From contig CANGPV010000010.1 in assembly GCA_947455935.1 (NCBI GenBank), forward strand, positions 1-38,164: 38,164 nt of DNA, in the 5' to 3' direction. This document shows, one piece after another, positions 1 through 7,976 of this stretch; positions within the stretch are counted from its first letter, which is position 1, and the number at the start of each line of letters is the position of its first letter. Source of the DNA: Comamonadaceae bacterium (lineage in GTDB: Bacteria; Pseudomonadota; Gammaproteobacteria; Burkholderiales; Burkholderiaceae_C). The position numbers were made by a program, and so were the translations under genes. Below the pieces are notes generated by a model. That model saw only the letters and a program-made list of their open reading frames with translations, was not told where the DNA came from and made no database searches.

Positions 1-1
1 A

Positions 2-538
2 CAAACCCACCGTCGTGTGGTGTTGCAGGGTGAGTGGTTGAACGACAAAACTGTTTATCTAGATAACCGAGCGCATCTAGGCCGCATGGGTTTTTGGGTG
101 ATGACTCCGTTGCGTGTCCAACGTGGACAGGTGGTGTGGGTGCAGCGTGGCTGGGTCGAGCGTGATGCAAACGACCCACGCCAAATGCCTGCATTGCCGC
201 TTCCCTTGGACGCCGAACCTATCGAGGGCCGCATTGCACCGCCCTTGTCACATATGGTTGAACTGGGCGAGGGGCCTGCTTTGTCTGCCCAGAACTTGCC
301 CCAGATAAGGGCAAATTTGGACTTGCCACAGATGCAATCGCTGGTGCAGGACAATGTCATGGCGGTGGTGGTGCAAACAGGCGCTGAGGGTGGCGGTTTG
401 CGTCGTGATTGGCCGCAAGTAGCTGCCAGCGCAGGCAAGAATCAGGCTTACGCATTTCAATGGTTTGCCCTCAGTGCGCTGTTGGCATTTCTTTACCTCT
501 GGTTTCAATGGATCAAAGCCTACCGACATGGCCGATAA
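2..538 (+). CDS. SURF1 family cytochrome oxidase assembly protein (5' end cut by window)
   Basis: Inner-membrane factor for assembly of heme-copper cytochrome c oxidase, thought to help heme a insertion into subunit I. The frame is open from the first bases, so the N-terminal membrane helix and upstream part lie outside the window; only about 178 C-terminal residues are visible. Family hallmarks seen are an RRVVLQGEW stretch, LDNRAHLGRMGFWVMTPL, the VQRGWV strand and the C-terminal YAFQWFALSALLAFLYLWF transmembrane helix. The downstream gene starts inside it (ATG at 528) and the next three genes are also oxidase assembly factors, which supports the call. The GTG at 17 is an internal Val codon, not a start. 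Confidence 0.9.
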   Translation, partial: QTHRRVVLQGEWLNDKTVYLDNRAHLGRMGFWVMTPLRVQRGQVVWVQRGWVERDANDPRQMPALPLPLDAEPIEGRIAPPLSHMVELGEGPALSAQNLPQIRANLDLPQMQSLVQDNVMAVVVQTGAEGGGLRRDWPQVAASAGKNQAYAFQWFALSALLAFLYLWFQWIKAYRHGR

Positions 539-1223
539 ACACCCTGACGATTCTTTACCGCAACCCTTGGGGCTGACGGTTTATGACCTGCCTGAACCTG
601 GGGCGGTGGCTGACGCAGATGCACGGCAAACTGCGGGTGGGCGCTTGCGCATGTTGTTGGTGCTGTTGGTGTGTGCGGCCCCCGTTATGGCTTCTTACTT
701 GACCTATTACGTCCTGCGGCCACAAAGTATTCGCAGCTTTGGCGAGTTGATCTTGCCCGTGGTGACCATGCCCGATATTCAGGCCAAAAATTTACAAGGC
801 AACACAGTGGCTTTGCGCAGCCTGCTCAACCAATGGCTGCTGGTCAGTGTGGCACCTGCCGCTTGCGACAGCGCATGTCAGCAAAACCTGTTTTTGCAAC
901 GCCAAACCCGTGCGGCTTTGGGGCGTGAGCGGGACCGCACCGATTGGGTGTGGCTGGTCAGTGACGAAGCCCCCGTTGATGCGGCTTTGCTGTCTGGTTT
1001 GCAAGATGCCGTGGTGTTGCGTGTGCCTCAAGCGGATATCGCCCAATGGCTGTCGCCGCAGGCTGGCCACGCGCTGCAAGACCATTTGTATTTGGTTGAT
1101 CCGCATGGCGACTGGATGATGCGCTTTCCTGCCCATTTGCAAGCCGACCAAGCCACTCGGTTGCGCAAAGACTGGGAGCGTTTATTGCGTGCCGCTGCTT
1201 CGTGGGATAAGGCTGGACGCTGA
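528..1223 (+). CDS. SCO/thioredoxin-like membrane protein of the cytochrome oxidase assembly operon
   Basis: A 231-residue protein with a cytoplasmic N-terminus, one transmembrane helix (about residues 43-65, MLLVLLVCAAPVMASYLTYYVL) and a periplasmic domain that looks like a degenerate thioredoxin/SCO fold. A CDSAC (CxxxC) pair sits where SCO proteins bind copper, and the C-terminal half has a LYLVDPHGDWMMRF strand pair typical of thioredoxin folds. I do not see the conserved distal SCO histidine motif (DHS in the SCO1 gene of this window). The ATG at 528 overlaps the SURF1 stop by 11 bases; a longer upstream reading from 465 would lie inside SURF1 and was rejected. A role in copper delivery or thiol redox during CuA assembly is inferred from position and the Cys pair; no named family function is certain. 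Confidence 0.8.
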   Translation: MADKHPDDSLPQPLGLTVYDLPEPGAVADADARQTAGGRLRMLLVLLVCAAPVMASYLTYYVLRPQSIRSFGELILPVVTMPDIQAKNLQGNTVALRSLLNQWLLVSVAPAACDSACQQNLFLQRQTRAALGRERDRTDWVWLVSDEAPVDAALLSGLQDAVVLRVPQADIAQWLSPQAGHALQDHLYLVDPHGDWMMRFPAHLQADQATRLRKDWERLLRAAASWDKAGR

Positions 1224-1227
1224 CACC

Positions 1228-2361
1228 ATGCAAGAAGTCGATGTCTTCAACCTAGAACCTGTGTTGCGATTGCTGTTGCTGGCCGTGGTGGTGGCCTTGG
1301 GGCCTGTGTCGTGGGTGTGGTTGCGTCATCGCCACCATGATGTGCCGCAACGTGTGCATCAACTCACCGCGTTGACGCTGTTTCTGTGTTTCGATCTGGT
1401 TTTATTTGGTTCTTTCACCCGTTTGAGTGACTCGGGGCTGGGGTGTCCCGATTGGCCAGGTTGCTATGGCTATATGTCCCCGGTGGGTGCCAGTGGTGCC
1501 ATTGACCAGGCGCAAGCCATCATGCCCCATGGCCCTGTCAGCCACAGCAAGGCGTGGATTGAAATGATCCACCGCTACTTGGCCATGACCCTGGGTGTGT
1601 TGATACTCACCTTGGCGGTGTTTTCGTGGCAGCGCGATCGTTCTGTGTGGGGTTGGCCCACACTCAGTTTGGTTTGGGTGTGTGTGCAAGGTGCGTTTGG
1701 CGCATTCACCGTCACCCAAAAATTATTTCCCGCTATCGTCAGCTTGCATTTGATGGGTGGCATGTTGTTGTTGGTGCTTTTGTTGTTGCAACTCTTGCGA
1801 CAGCGCCATGCGCCTTGGGCCGAGTCTCGCCTTCCTTTGCCCACAGCTGCACGAGCTTGGTTGTGGGTCAGTTGGGTATTCTTGTTGCTGCAAATCGTCT
1901 TGGGTGCGTGGGTCAGTTCCAACTATGCTGTCATGGCTTGCGACACCTATCCTTTGTGCCAAACGTCTTGGTGGCCAGAGATGAATTTCGACAAAGGCTT
2001 TGAGTTGTGGCGATCTTTGGGTGTGGATGCTGATGGCATGCCTCTGCCGTTTCAGGCTTTGACTGCGATTCACTTTAGCCATCGATGGCATGCCGTGCCT
2101 GTGGCGCTGATGCTGTTGATCTCTGCTTTTTTAATGCACAAACATGGTTTGCGCAGCCAAGCGCGGGGTTTGTGGCTGTTGGTGTTGTTGCAGTTTGTCA
2201 CTGGCATATCCAACGCGGTGTTGGGCTGGCCCTTGCTCGCGGCCTTGTTGCATACCGCCAGTGCAGCAGGTTTGCTGTTGTTGTTAAGCTGGGCTTTAGG
2301 CATCACCGAGTCTCGACCTTCAGGGCACATCGCCACGACTTTTTCCAGGCCTGTTTTATGA
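1228..2361 (+). CDS. ctaA: Heme A synthase (COX15/CtaA)
   Basis: Converts heme O to heme A by oxidising the C8 methyl group, in the cytoplasmic membrane. The 377-residue product has about eight hydrophobic helices. Recognisable marks are [20 protein letters not shown] near residues 56-78 (with the CPDWPGC cysteine pair of the extracellular loop), [27 protein letters not shown] and LHTASAAG, which supply the heme-ligating histidines of both halves. The ATG at 1228 lies 4 bases after the upstream stop; an in-frame earlier start at 1189 would sit inside the previous gene. Its stop overlaps the ctaB start (ATGA), so translation of the two heme-modifying enzymes is probably coupled. Confidence 0.95.
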   Translation: MQEVDVFNLEPVLRLLLLAVVVALGPVSWVWLRHRHHDVPQRVHQLTALTLFLCFDLVLFGSFTRLSDSGLGCPDWPGCYGYMSPVGASGAIDQAQAIMPHGPVSHSKAWIEMIHRYLAMTLGVLILTLAVFSWQRDRSVWGWPTLSLVWVCVQGAFGAFTVTQKLFPAIVSLHLMGGMLLLVLLLLQLLRQRHAPWAESRLPLPTAARAWLWVSWVFLLLQIVLGAWVSSNYAVMACDTYPLCQTSWWPEMNFDKGFELWRSLGVDADGMPLPFQALTAIHFSHRWHAVPVALMLLISAFLMHKHGLRSQARGLWLLVLLQFVTGISNAVLGWPLLAALLHTASAAGLLLLLSWALGITESRPSGHIATTFSRPVL

Positions 2362-3260
2362 GAGCGCTATCAAGTTTCATGCCCTTACGGTGGCAGCAAT
2401 TCAACGCCTTGACCAAACCACGTGTGATTCAACTCATTGTGTTTTGTGCCCTCATTGGCATGGTGTTGGCTGTACCCGGTGTGCCATCGTGGGCTGACGT
2501 TCAATTGGGCGCCATTGCGTGTTTGGGTATTTGGTTTGTCTCGGGGGCAGCCGCAGCTTTCAATTGCATTGTGGAGAAAGCCATTGACGCTCGCATGAAG
2601 CGCACCTCGTGGCGACCCACAGCCAAAGGCGAGTTAAGTGACCGCGACACCTTGCTGTTTTCAGCGGTGTTGTGTCTATTGGGTTCTGCTATTTTGTACA
2701 TCTGGGTCAACCCCTTGACCATGTGGCTGACCTTTGCCACGTTTGTCGGTTACGCCATCATTTACACCGTCATCTTGAAACCACTCACGCCGCAAAACAT
2801 CGTCATTGGCGGCGCCTCGGGGGCCATGCCGCCGGTGCTGGGTTGGGCTGCGATGACGGGAGAGGTCAGCCCCGAGTCCCTGATTTTGTGTCTGATCATC
2901 TTTTTGTGGACACCACCTCATTTTTGGGCCCTGGCCTTGTACCGCGTCGAGGATTACCGCAAATCGGGCTTGCCCATGCTGCCAGTCACGCATGGCAACG
3001 AGTTCACCCGCTTGCAAATTTTGCTCTACACCTTTGTGCTGTTGGCCGCTTGTTTGATGCCCTTTGTGTACCGCATGAGCGGCTGGTTTTACTTGGTCAG
3101 CGCAACCATCCTGAGCGTGATGTTTTGCGTTTACGCTTGGGCGCTGTGGCGCAATTACTCGGATGAGTTAGCGCGTAAAACTTTTCGGTTCTCGCTCTAC
3201 CACTTGAGCCTGTTGTTTGCCGCTTTGTTGATCGATCACTATTTGCCGGGGACTGTATGA
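2358..3260 (+). CDS. ctaB: Protoheme IX farnesyltransferase (heme O synthase)
   Basis: UbiA-superfamily prenyltransferase that attaches a farnesyl group to heme B, giving heme O, the substrate of the preceding gene product. The 300-residue product is strongly hydrophobic. The first Asp-rich region reads [19 protein letters not shown] (N..D...RT..RP), and the second conserved loop is [19 protein letters not shown]. The ATG at 2358 overlaps the ctaA stop in ATGA; upstream in-frame starts fall within ctaA. Its own stop overlaps the SCO1 start in the same way. Confidence 0.95.
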   Translation: MRALSSFMPLRWQQFNALTKPRVIQLIVFCALIGMVLAVPGVPSWADVQLGAIACLGIWFVSGAAAAFNCIVEKAIDARMKRTSWRPTAKGELSDRDTLLFSAVLCLLGSAILYIWVNPLTMWLTFATFVGYAIIYTVILKPLTPQNIVIGGASGAMPPVLGWAAMTGEVSPESLILCLIIFLWTPPHFWALALYRVEDYRKSGLPMLPVTHGNEFTRLQILLYTFVLLAACLMPFVYRMSGWFYLVSATILSVMFCVYAWALWRNYSDELARKTFRFSLYHLSLLFAALLIDHYLPGTV

Positions 3261-3832
3261 AACGTGTGCTGGGATGGGCTCTTGTGTTGCTGGCTTTGCT
3301 AGCTTGCTCGCCTGACAAGCCGCGTTTTCAGTCCATTGATTTAACCGGTGCCGACTACGCCAAAGGCTTTAGCTTGCCTGACATGCACGGTCAAACCCGA
3401 ACCCTTGCAGACTTCAAAGGCAAAGTGGTGATGGTATTTTTTGGCTATACACAGTGCCCCGATTTTTGCCCCACCACCTTGAGTGAGATGGTGCAGATTA
3501 AGAAAGACTTGGGCCCACGCGGCGACAACATGCAAGCCATCTTCATTACCTTAGACCCCGAGCGTGACACGCCCGAGTTGCTCCAAGCCTATATGGGTAA
3601 CTTTGACCCCAGCTTTATCGCCTTGGTGCCCAGTCTGAATGACTTGCCCGCTCTGGCCAAAGACTACAAGATTTATTACAAAAAAGTGGCGGGTGCCAAG
3701 CCCGCCAATTACACCTTGGACCACTCGGCGGGAACGTATATTTACGACACCGAGGGCCAACTGCGCTTGTATGCACGCTATGGAATGGGAGCACCGGCTT
3801 TAAGCGCCGATATCACCCAGTTGCTTAAGTAA
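3257..3832 (+). CDS. SCO1/SenC copper chaperone lipoprotein
   Basis: Periplasmic copper chaperone/thiol reductase that metallates the CuA site of cytochrome oxidase subunit II. The 191-residue precursor starts with a lipoprotein signal ending in LLAC (Cys17). The thioredoxin-fold domain carries the copper-binding pair TQCPDFCP (Cys67, Cys71) and the distal His in [10 protein letters not shown] (about His156), so all three copper ligands are present. Last gene of the oxidase assembly run. Its 3' end overlaps the 3' end of the convergent rpoH gene by 8 bases, and no separate terminator is visible between them. Confidence 0.93.
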   Translation: MKRVLGWALVLLALLACSPDKPRFQSIDLTGADYAKGFSLPDMHGQTRTLADFKGKVVMVFFGYTQCPDFCPTTLSEMVQIKKDLGPRGDNMQAIFITLDPERDTPELLQAYMGNFDPSFIALVPSLNDLPALAKDYKIYYKKVAGAKPANYTLDHSAGTYIYDTEGQLRLYARYGMGAPALSADITQLLK

Positions 3833-4763
3833 ATTCCAGCAAAGCGGCTTTCATTTTCTTCATGGCTGCCACTTCGATTTGGCGGATGCGCTCGGCGCTC
3901 ACACCGTATTCGGCGGCCAATTCGTGCAGCGTCATACCGCCCGAGCTGTCGTCGTTGACTTTCAACCAGCGCTCTTCCACGATACGGCGGCTACGCTCGT
4001 CCAATACTTCCAAGGCCTGCGTGATGCCGTCGCTGGACAAGATATCGCGCTGATGCGCTTCAATCATGGCGGTGGGTTCGTGGTGGGCGTCAGCAAGGTA
4101 AGCAATGGGACCGAAGGCGTCATCACCGTCGTCAGTACTGACGGGGTCTAGCAAAACGTCGCCGCCAGCCATGCGGGCTTCCATTTCAATCACTTCTTCG
4201 CGCTTGACGTTCAGCTCTTTGGCTACGCAGTCAATTTGCGCATCGCTCAAGCTGTCACGGGCGACGGTGTTGTGGTCTTCACCTGCGTCAGCGCGGAAGC
4301 CTTGCTTCATCGAGCGCAAATTGAAAAACAGTTTGCGCTGTGCCTTGGTGGTGGCAAGTTTGACCATGCGCCAATTTTTGATGATGTATTCGTGTATTTC
4401 AGCCTTGATCCAGTGGATGGCGTAGCTGACTAAACGCACACCTTGGTCGGGGTCAAAACGCTTAACCGCCTTCATCAAGCCCACATTGCCTTCTTGAATC
4501 AGGTCAGCGTGGGGCAGGCCATAGCCCAAGTACTGGCGAGAAATGGACACCACCAAGCGCAGGTGCGACAAAATCAATTTACCAGCGGCATCAAGATCGT
4601 TGTTGTCTTTGAGCTGGCGGGCAAAGGCTTGTTCTTGCTCCAAGGTAAGCATGGGCAAGCGGTTGGCCGCAGTTATATAGGCTTCTATATTGCCAAGCGG
4701 AGGCACCAAAGCCCAAGGATTGGCAGCAACAGGTGCTTGAGTGGAAAGACTTAAAGCGGTCAT
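3825..4763 (-). CDS. rpoH: RNA polymerase heat-shock sigma factor sigma-32
   Basis: Directs RNA polymerase to heat-shock promoters. The 312-residue product has region 2 with LILSHLRLVVSISRQYLGYG and DLIQEGNVGLMKAVKRFDP, the sigma-32-specific RpoH box QRKLFFNLR just after region 2.4, and a C-terminal region 4 helix-turn-helix (LHELAAEYGVSAERIRQIE). The ATG at 4763 is preceded by AGGAGA (4769-4774 on the plus strand). Upstream lies a perfect CIRCE operator overlapping a plausible promoter, so transcription is probably repressed by HrcA. The start is divergent from the toxin-antitoxin pair and the 3' end overlaps the SCO1 gene. Confidence 0.97.
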   Translation of the reverse strand: MTALSLSTQAPVAANPWALVPPLGNIEAYITAANRLPMLTLEQEQAFARQLKDNNDLDAAGKLILSHLRLVVSISRQYLGYGLPHADLIQEGNVGLMKAVKRFDPDQGVRLVSYAIHWIKAEIHEYIIKNWRMVKLATTKAQRKLFFNLRSMKQGFRADAGEDHNTVARDSLSDAQIDCVAKELNVKREEVIEMEARMAGGDVLLDPVSTDDGDDAFGPIAYLADAHHEPTAMIEAHQRDILSSDGITQALEVLDERSRRIVEERWLKVNDDSSGGMTLHELAAEYGVSAERIRQIEVAAMKKMKAALLEFT

Positions 4764-4792
4764 GTGGGTCTCCTAAGGGACGCGATAGCCCT

Positions 4793-4822
4793 ATATTAGC
4801 ACTCTCCAATAGAGAGTGCTAA
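4793..4822 (-). promoter_or_regulatory. Probable rpoH promoter embedded in CIRCE
   Basis: Reading the minus strand, TTAGCA (4822-4817) and TAATAT (4798-4793) are separated by 18 bases, giving a plausible sigma-70-type promoter whose -35 lies in one CIRCE arm and whose -10 overlaps the edge of the other. HrcA binding would then exclude RNA polymerase. The -35 match is only partial, so the exact start site is inferred. Confidence 0.45.
4796..4822 (-). promoter_or_regulatory. CIRCE operator (HrcA binding site) upstream of rpoH
   Basis: A perfect 9-9-9 inverted repeat: TTAGCACTC (4796-4804), a nine-base spacer (4805-4813) and GAGTGCTAA (4814-4822). This equals the known CIRCE consensus in both arms. 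It is centred about 46 bases upstream of the rpoH ATG. hrcA itself is encoded at 25146-26153 in this window. The site is palindromic; it is assigned to rpoH because it overlaps that promoter. No CIRCE is visible upstream of hrcA. Confidence 0.95.
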
Positions 4823-4852
4823 GGATTTTTCGGGTTTACCCTGTTACTTGTG

Positions 4853-4889
4853 TTGACATAAGATACACGTTAATATACCATTTGTATAT
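4853..4889 (+). promoter_or_regulatory. Promoter and putative autoregulatory palindrome of the toxin-antitoxin operon
   Basis: A consensus TTGACA (4853-4858) is followed 17 bases later by TACCAT (4876-4881); TATACC at 4874 with a 15-base spacer is the alternative -10. Over this -10 lies an inverted repeat ATATAC (4873-4878) - 5 bases - GTATAT (4884-4889). Ribbon-helix-helix antitoxins normally bind such palindromes to repress their own operon, so it is a candidate operator. Confidence 0.55.
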
Positions 4890-4916
4890 CTAATGTACAT
4901 GCATAAGGAGATCGTC

Positions 4917-5186
4917 ATGCGCGATGCCGCCATCAACCTGCGAGCCCAACCTGAGCAGCGAGATTTGATTGATCAGGCCGCGACCTTGCTTCGCAAAAAC
5001 CGCTCTGACTTCATGTTGGAGGCTGCCTGTGACAAAGCGCAGGCCGTTTTGCTTGATCAGGTGTTTTTCAGTTTGGACGCTGCCAAATTTCAAGCGTTCA
5101 ACGCCATGCTGGATGCCCCCATCCAGCCTAATGAGGGGCTTGCGCGTTTGTTAGAAGTTAATGCGCCTTGGAAAAATGGCACATGA
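4917..5186 (+). CDS. TacA-type (DUF1778) ribbon-helix-helix antitoxin
   Basis: An 89-residue protein of the DUF1778 family, the antitoxin partner of GNAT toxins. The N-terminal DNA-binding part reads AAINLRAQPEQRDLIDQAATLL (residues 4-25), followed by the typical RSDFMLEAACDKAQAVLLDQ helix. The C-terminal tail (LDAPIQPNEGLARLLE) corresponds to the toxin-neutralising region of TacA. ATG 4917 was chosen because AAGGAG (4905-4910) lies 6 bases ahead; two in-frame ATGs at 4893 and 4899 lack a ribosome site and overlap the promoter region. The toxin start overlaps its stop (ATGA), as expected for a coupled module. Confidence 0.92.
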   Translation: MRDAAINLRAQPEQRDLIDQAATLLRKNRSDFMLEAACDKAQAVLLDQVFFSLDAAKFQAFNAMLDAPIQPNEGLARLLEVNAPWKNGT

Positions 5187-5665
5187 ACCTGCAAAGCCCA
5201 GCTCTGCTGACGCAAGACCACCAAGTCCATGCATTCGATTGTGGCGAAGCGGTTTTGGATGAATGGCTCAAGCGCCGAGCCTTGGCCAACAACATCAGTG
5301 GTGCCAGCCGTACGTTTGTTGTGGCTGACGATTACCATGAAGTGATGGGCTATTACGCATTGGCAGCTGGCGCCGTGACGCATCAGGAATCAAACCGTAC
5401 CATTCGGCAAAACATGCCCGACCCTATTCCAGTAATGGTGTTAGCACGATTGGCTGTGGATATTCGTGCGAAGGGAATGAAGCTAGGTGCAGCCTTGCTG
5501 CGCGACGCCTTGCAGCGTTGCATTCAAGTGTCCCAAAATGCAGGTGTACGCGCCTTGCTTGTCCATGCCTTGAACGATAAAGCTCGGCAGTTTTATGAAC
5601 ACTACGGCTTTAAAGCTGCGCCAACACATCCAATGACCTTGATGCTGAGTATCAGGAGCAGCTAA
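5183..5665 (+). CDS. TacT-type GNAT acetyltransferase toxin
   Basis: A 160-residue GCN5-related N-acetyltransferase. Relatives acetylate the amino group of charged aminoacyl-tRNAs and stop translation. Recognisable parts are FDCGEAVLDEWLKRRALAN near the N-terminus, the SRTFVV and VMGYYALAAG strands, LARLAVDIRAKG leading into the acetyl-CoA loop, and FYEHYGF with the probable catalytic Tyr138. The acetyl-CoA motif reads RAKGMKLG where family members usually have R/Q-x-x-G-x-G, so one glycine is replaced by Lys99-100 surroundings; activity may be altered. The ATG at 5183 overlaps the antitoxin stop; a TTG at 5168 is a less likely start. The 3' end lies 24 bases from the convergent enolase-like gene. 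Confidence 0.88.
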   Translation: MNLQSPALLTQDHQVHAFDCGEAVLDEWLKRRALANNISGASRTFVVADDYHEVMGYYALAAGAVTHQESNRTIRQNMPDPIPVMVLARLAVDIRAKGMKLGAALLRDALQRCIQVSQNAGVRALLVHALNDKARQFYEHYGFKAAPTHPMTLMLSIRSS

Positions 5666-5689
5666 ATCACGCTTCGGCGGTGGTAAGCC

Positions 5690-6973
5690 CTAGGCTGGTT
5701 TTTGAGGCAGCCCTTTTTTACCCGCAAACACCGCCTTCCCCCCCATGGCCTCTTCAATTCGCAAGCCCTCGTTCCATTTGGCCATGCGTTCCGACCGCGC
5801 AAACGAGCCCACTTTCAGCTGTCCCGTGTCCCAGCCGGTGGCCAAGTGGACGATGGCGGTGTCCTCGGTTTCCCCTGATCGAGCTGATACCACCATGCCC
5901 CAACCTGCTGCCCGCGCCACGTCCATGGCCTGCACGGTTTCGGTGACGGTGCCAATTTGGTTGGGTTTGAGCAGCACCGCGTTACAGGCTTTGTCGCGGA
6001 TGGCTTGGGTCACCAAGCTGGCTTGGGTCACCAAGTAATCGTCGCCCACCACCTGAATGCGATGGCCTACCGCGTTAGTGAACGCCTGCATTCCTGCGGT
6101 ATCGCCTTCTGCAAACGGGTCTTCCACTGACACAATCGGGTATTTGTTCACCCAGCCCAGCAAGACCTCCAGCCAAGCTTGGCTGTCGTAGTCGTGCTGC
6201 TCTAACCCCAAGGTGTAGCTGCCCGCACGGCCAAACTCGGAGGCTGCAATGTCCAATGAGATGGCCACTTGATCGTAGTTGTAGCCTGCCGCATCAATAG
6301 CGCGGGTCAAGGTTTGCAGCGCTTCTTCGTTGGAGTCGAAAGCCGGCCACCAACCACCTTCATCGGCCACACCGGCAAGTTTGCCTGCAGCGGCCATGAG
6401 TCTGCCGGCAGCGTGGTAAACATTGGCCACCATCACCAGCGCTTCATCAAAACTCTGGGCGCCCAAGGGCATGACCAAAAAATCTTGAATATCGACCCGT
6501 CGCCCGGCATGGGCGCCACCGCCAAAAATTTGAATTTCAGGCAAGGGCAGGCGTACAGGTTTGTCATTGGCGAGATAGCGCCACAAGGGCAGATGCTCGC
6601 TGGCGGCCGCAGCTTGCAACACCGCCAGCGAGGTGGCGATGGTGGCATTGGCACCCAAGCGGCTTTTCAGCGGCGTGCCGTCCAGCGCGATGAGTGTGTG
6701 GTCTATCTTGGCTTGATCTCGTGCATCTAGCCCTAGCAAGGCTTGGGCAATCGGGCCATTCACTTGGGCCACCGCTTGGCTGACATCCAGCCCACCCAAA
6801 AGTGGACCCCCATCACGCAACTCCAATGCCTCACGGCTGCCGCGTGAGGCCCCTGCGGGTGCCACGCCGCGCCCTTGTGCGCCGTTGCTCAGTTGCACAT
6901 CCACTTCCAGCGTAGGGCGTCCACGGGAGTCCCAAATACGTCGTGCGTGCAGGTGTTGAATCGAGGTGCTCAT
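5690..6973 (-). CDS. Divergent enolase paralogue (enolase superfamily)
   Basis: A 427-residue protein aligned along its length with enolase (2-phosphoglycerate dehydratase). Seen intact are the N-terminal RRIWDSRGRPTLEVDV, metal ligands Asp241, Glu284 (SVEDPF) and Asp311 (VGDDYLVT), the catalytic-type Lys336 (LLKPNQIGT), Glu205 (ADEGG), His155 (GGGAHA), Arg365-Ser366 and Lys387. Changed relative to canonical enolases are the mobile loop (PAGASRG for PSGASTG), DIQD at 161-164 where enolase has QE, and SARSGETED where enolase has SHRSGETED (His to Ala364). It is therefore probably not the housekeeping glycolytic enzyme, which in this group usually sits beside pyrG. ATG 6973 overlaps the kinase stop by one base (TGATG), pointing to a functional pair with that kinase. 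Confidence 0.85.
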   Translation of the reverse strand: MSTSIQHLHARRIWDSRGRPTLEVDVQLSNGAQGRGVAPAGASRGSREALELRDGGPLLGGLDVSQAVAQVNGPIAQALLGLDARDQAKIDHTLIALDGTPLKSRLGANATIATSLAVLQAAAASEHLPLWRYLANDKPVRLPLPEIQIFGGGAHAGRRVDIQDFLVMPLGAQSFDEALVMVANVYHAAGRLMAAAGKLAGVADEGGWWPAFDSNEEALQTLTRAIDAAGYNYDQVAISLDIAASEFGRAGSYTLGLEQHDYDSQAWLEVLLGWVNKYPIVSVEDPFAEGDTAGMQAFTNAVGHRIQVVGDDYLVTQASLVTQAIRDKACNAVLLKPNQIGTVTETVQAMDVARAAGWGMVVSARSGETEDTAIVHLATGWDTGQLKVGSFARSERMAKWNEGLRIEEAMGGKAVFAGKKGLPQKPA

Positions 6974-7965
6974 CAAGGTGTCCAGTGTTGGCGCAGGGTC
7001 TGCAGTTGCAGAGCAGGGTGCTTTAAAAATTGAATGGCAAAGCGTCGAACTGTATCGCGCTGTGTGTCGGTGGTGATGTATTCAACAGGTGACTTGCCGT
7101 CCACACGTGCCAGCAGCATGCCTGCCAGCAGAGCGCAGGTGCGGGCCTCCAGTGCCTTGGGGTCTTCCCAATGAACCGCAGACAAATAGGTATGCGACAA
7201 AGCGTCAAAGCTGGCCAAGTAATCGGCGTGGTGGGCGGGTTGCCACAGGCATTTCAGCAATAAATGGTTGAGTACAAAGGCCACATCGAAAGCGGGGTCG
7301 CCGTACCAAGCGCATTCGGCATCCAAAAACACCGGGCCTTGGGGGCCGACCAAGATATTTTTGGGGCTGACGTCGCCATGCACCAAGACATGTTTGTGTG
7401 CCAAGGTTTGCTGCACCAAACCGTGCAGAGCCTGAGCGCAATCGGGGTGACGCAAGGCGGTGGCGTTGAAATAAGGGTCGAGGCGAATGGCGATGAAATC
7501 AGCATCGTGATCAAAGGCCAGAGCCAGCGCAGCATTGTGGGCGCTGGCCCCATGCCAGGTCGCTAAACAATGGGCTACTTGCTCGGCGGTATGGACATTC
7601 ACCACGCCATCACGCAGTTGCTGCTTCCACACCGGATGCTGCTCAGGGGCCAAATACGCCATGGCGAACACGCAGTCGGTTTCGTCCTCACCCAACAGCT
7701 TTGGCACCGCTTGCGGTAAATGCTGGGCCGCAAAGCGCAGCCAAGCCACTTCGTCGCGGTTACGTTTGACCGGCGCTTCCCACAGCGCCGCCACTTTGAG
7801 TTGCGGCAGTGCCCGTTTGAGGCAAAAGCTTTGCGTGGGTGTGTCCACCCGCACGATGAGCGAGGACACCCCGCCGGTGAGTGGCGTGAAAGTGACGCTG
7901 TGCTGTGCATCCAGCAAGCCCATGCGTTGCAAGGGTGCGATCAGCTCGGGATGGGGTTCAGCCAA
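6973..7965 (-). CDS. APH-fold small-molecule kinase (aminoglycoside/choline kinase-like)
   Basis: Phosphotransferase of the APH family. With the TTG start used here the product has 330 residues: an ATP-binding N-lobe with a VSSLIVRV strand and FCLKRA lysine, the Brenner motif HGDVSPKNIL (about residues 196-205) and the metal-binding DAECAWYGDPAFDVAF. The substrate cannot be told from the sequence; aminoglycoside resistance is not implied. The 5' end is uncertain: an in-frame ATG at 8037 would overlap the upstream gene by 61 bases, TTG at 7965 has TAAGG about 11 bases upstream, and ATG at 7923 lacks a ribosome site. One-base stop/start overlap with the enolase-like gene suggests they act on successive steps (kinase, then dehydration), which is inference. 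Confidence 0.82.
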   Translation of the reverse strand: MAEPHPELIAPLQRMGLLDAQHSVTFTPLTGGVSSLIVRVDTPTQSFCLKRALPQLKVAALWEAPVKRNRDEVAWLRFAAQHLPQAVPKLLGEDETDCVFAMAYLAPEQHPVWKQQLRDGVVNVHTAEQVAHCLATWHGASAHNAALALAFDHDADFIAIRLDPYFNATALRHPDCAQALHGLVQQTLAHKHVLVHGDVSPKNILVGPQGPVFLDAECAWYGDPAFDVAFVLNHLLLKCLWQPAHHADYLASFDALSHTYLSAVHWEDPKALEARTCALLAGMLLARVDGKSPVEYITTDTQRDTVRRFAIQFLKHPALQLQTLRQHWTP

Positions 7966-7976
7966 AGGGGCAAGCC

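Noticed and set aside
5685-5705. AGCC-CTA-GGCT followed by GGTTTTT as terminator of the toxin-antitoxin operon
   Set aside because: Only a 4-bp stem with a 3-base loop, and it lies within the end of the enolase-like gene; too weak to call.
6973-7965. Aminoglycoside resistance gene
   Set aside because: The APH fold and HGD motif are shared by many metabolic kinases; no resistance-specific similarity seen and the context is metabolic.
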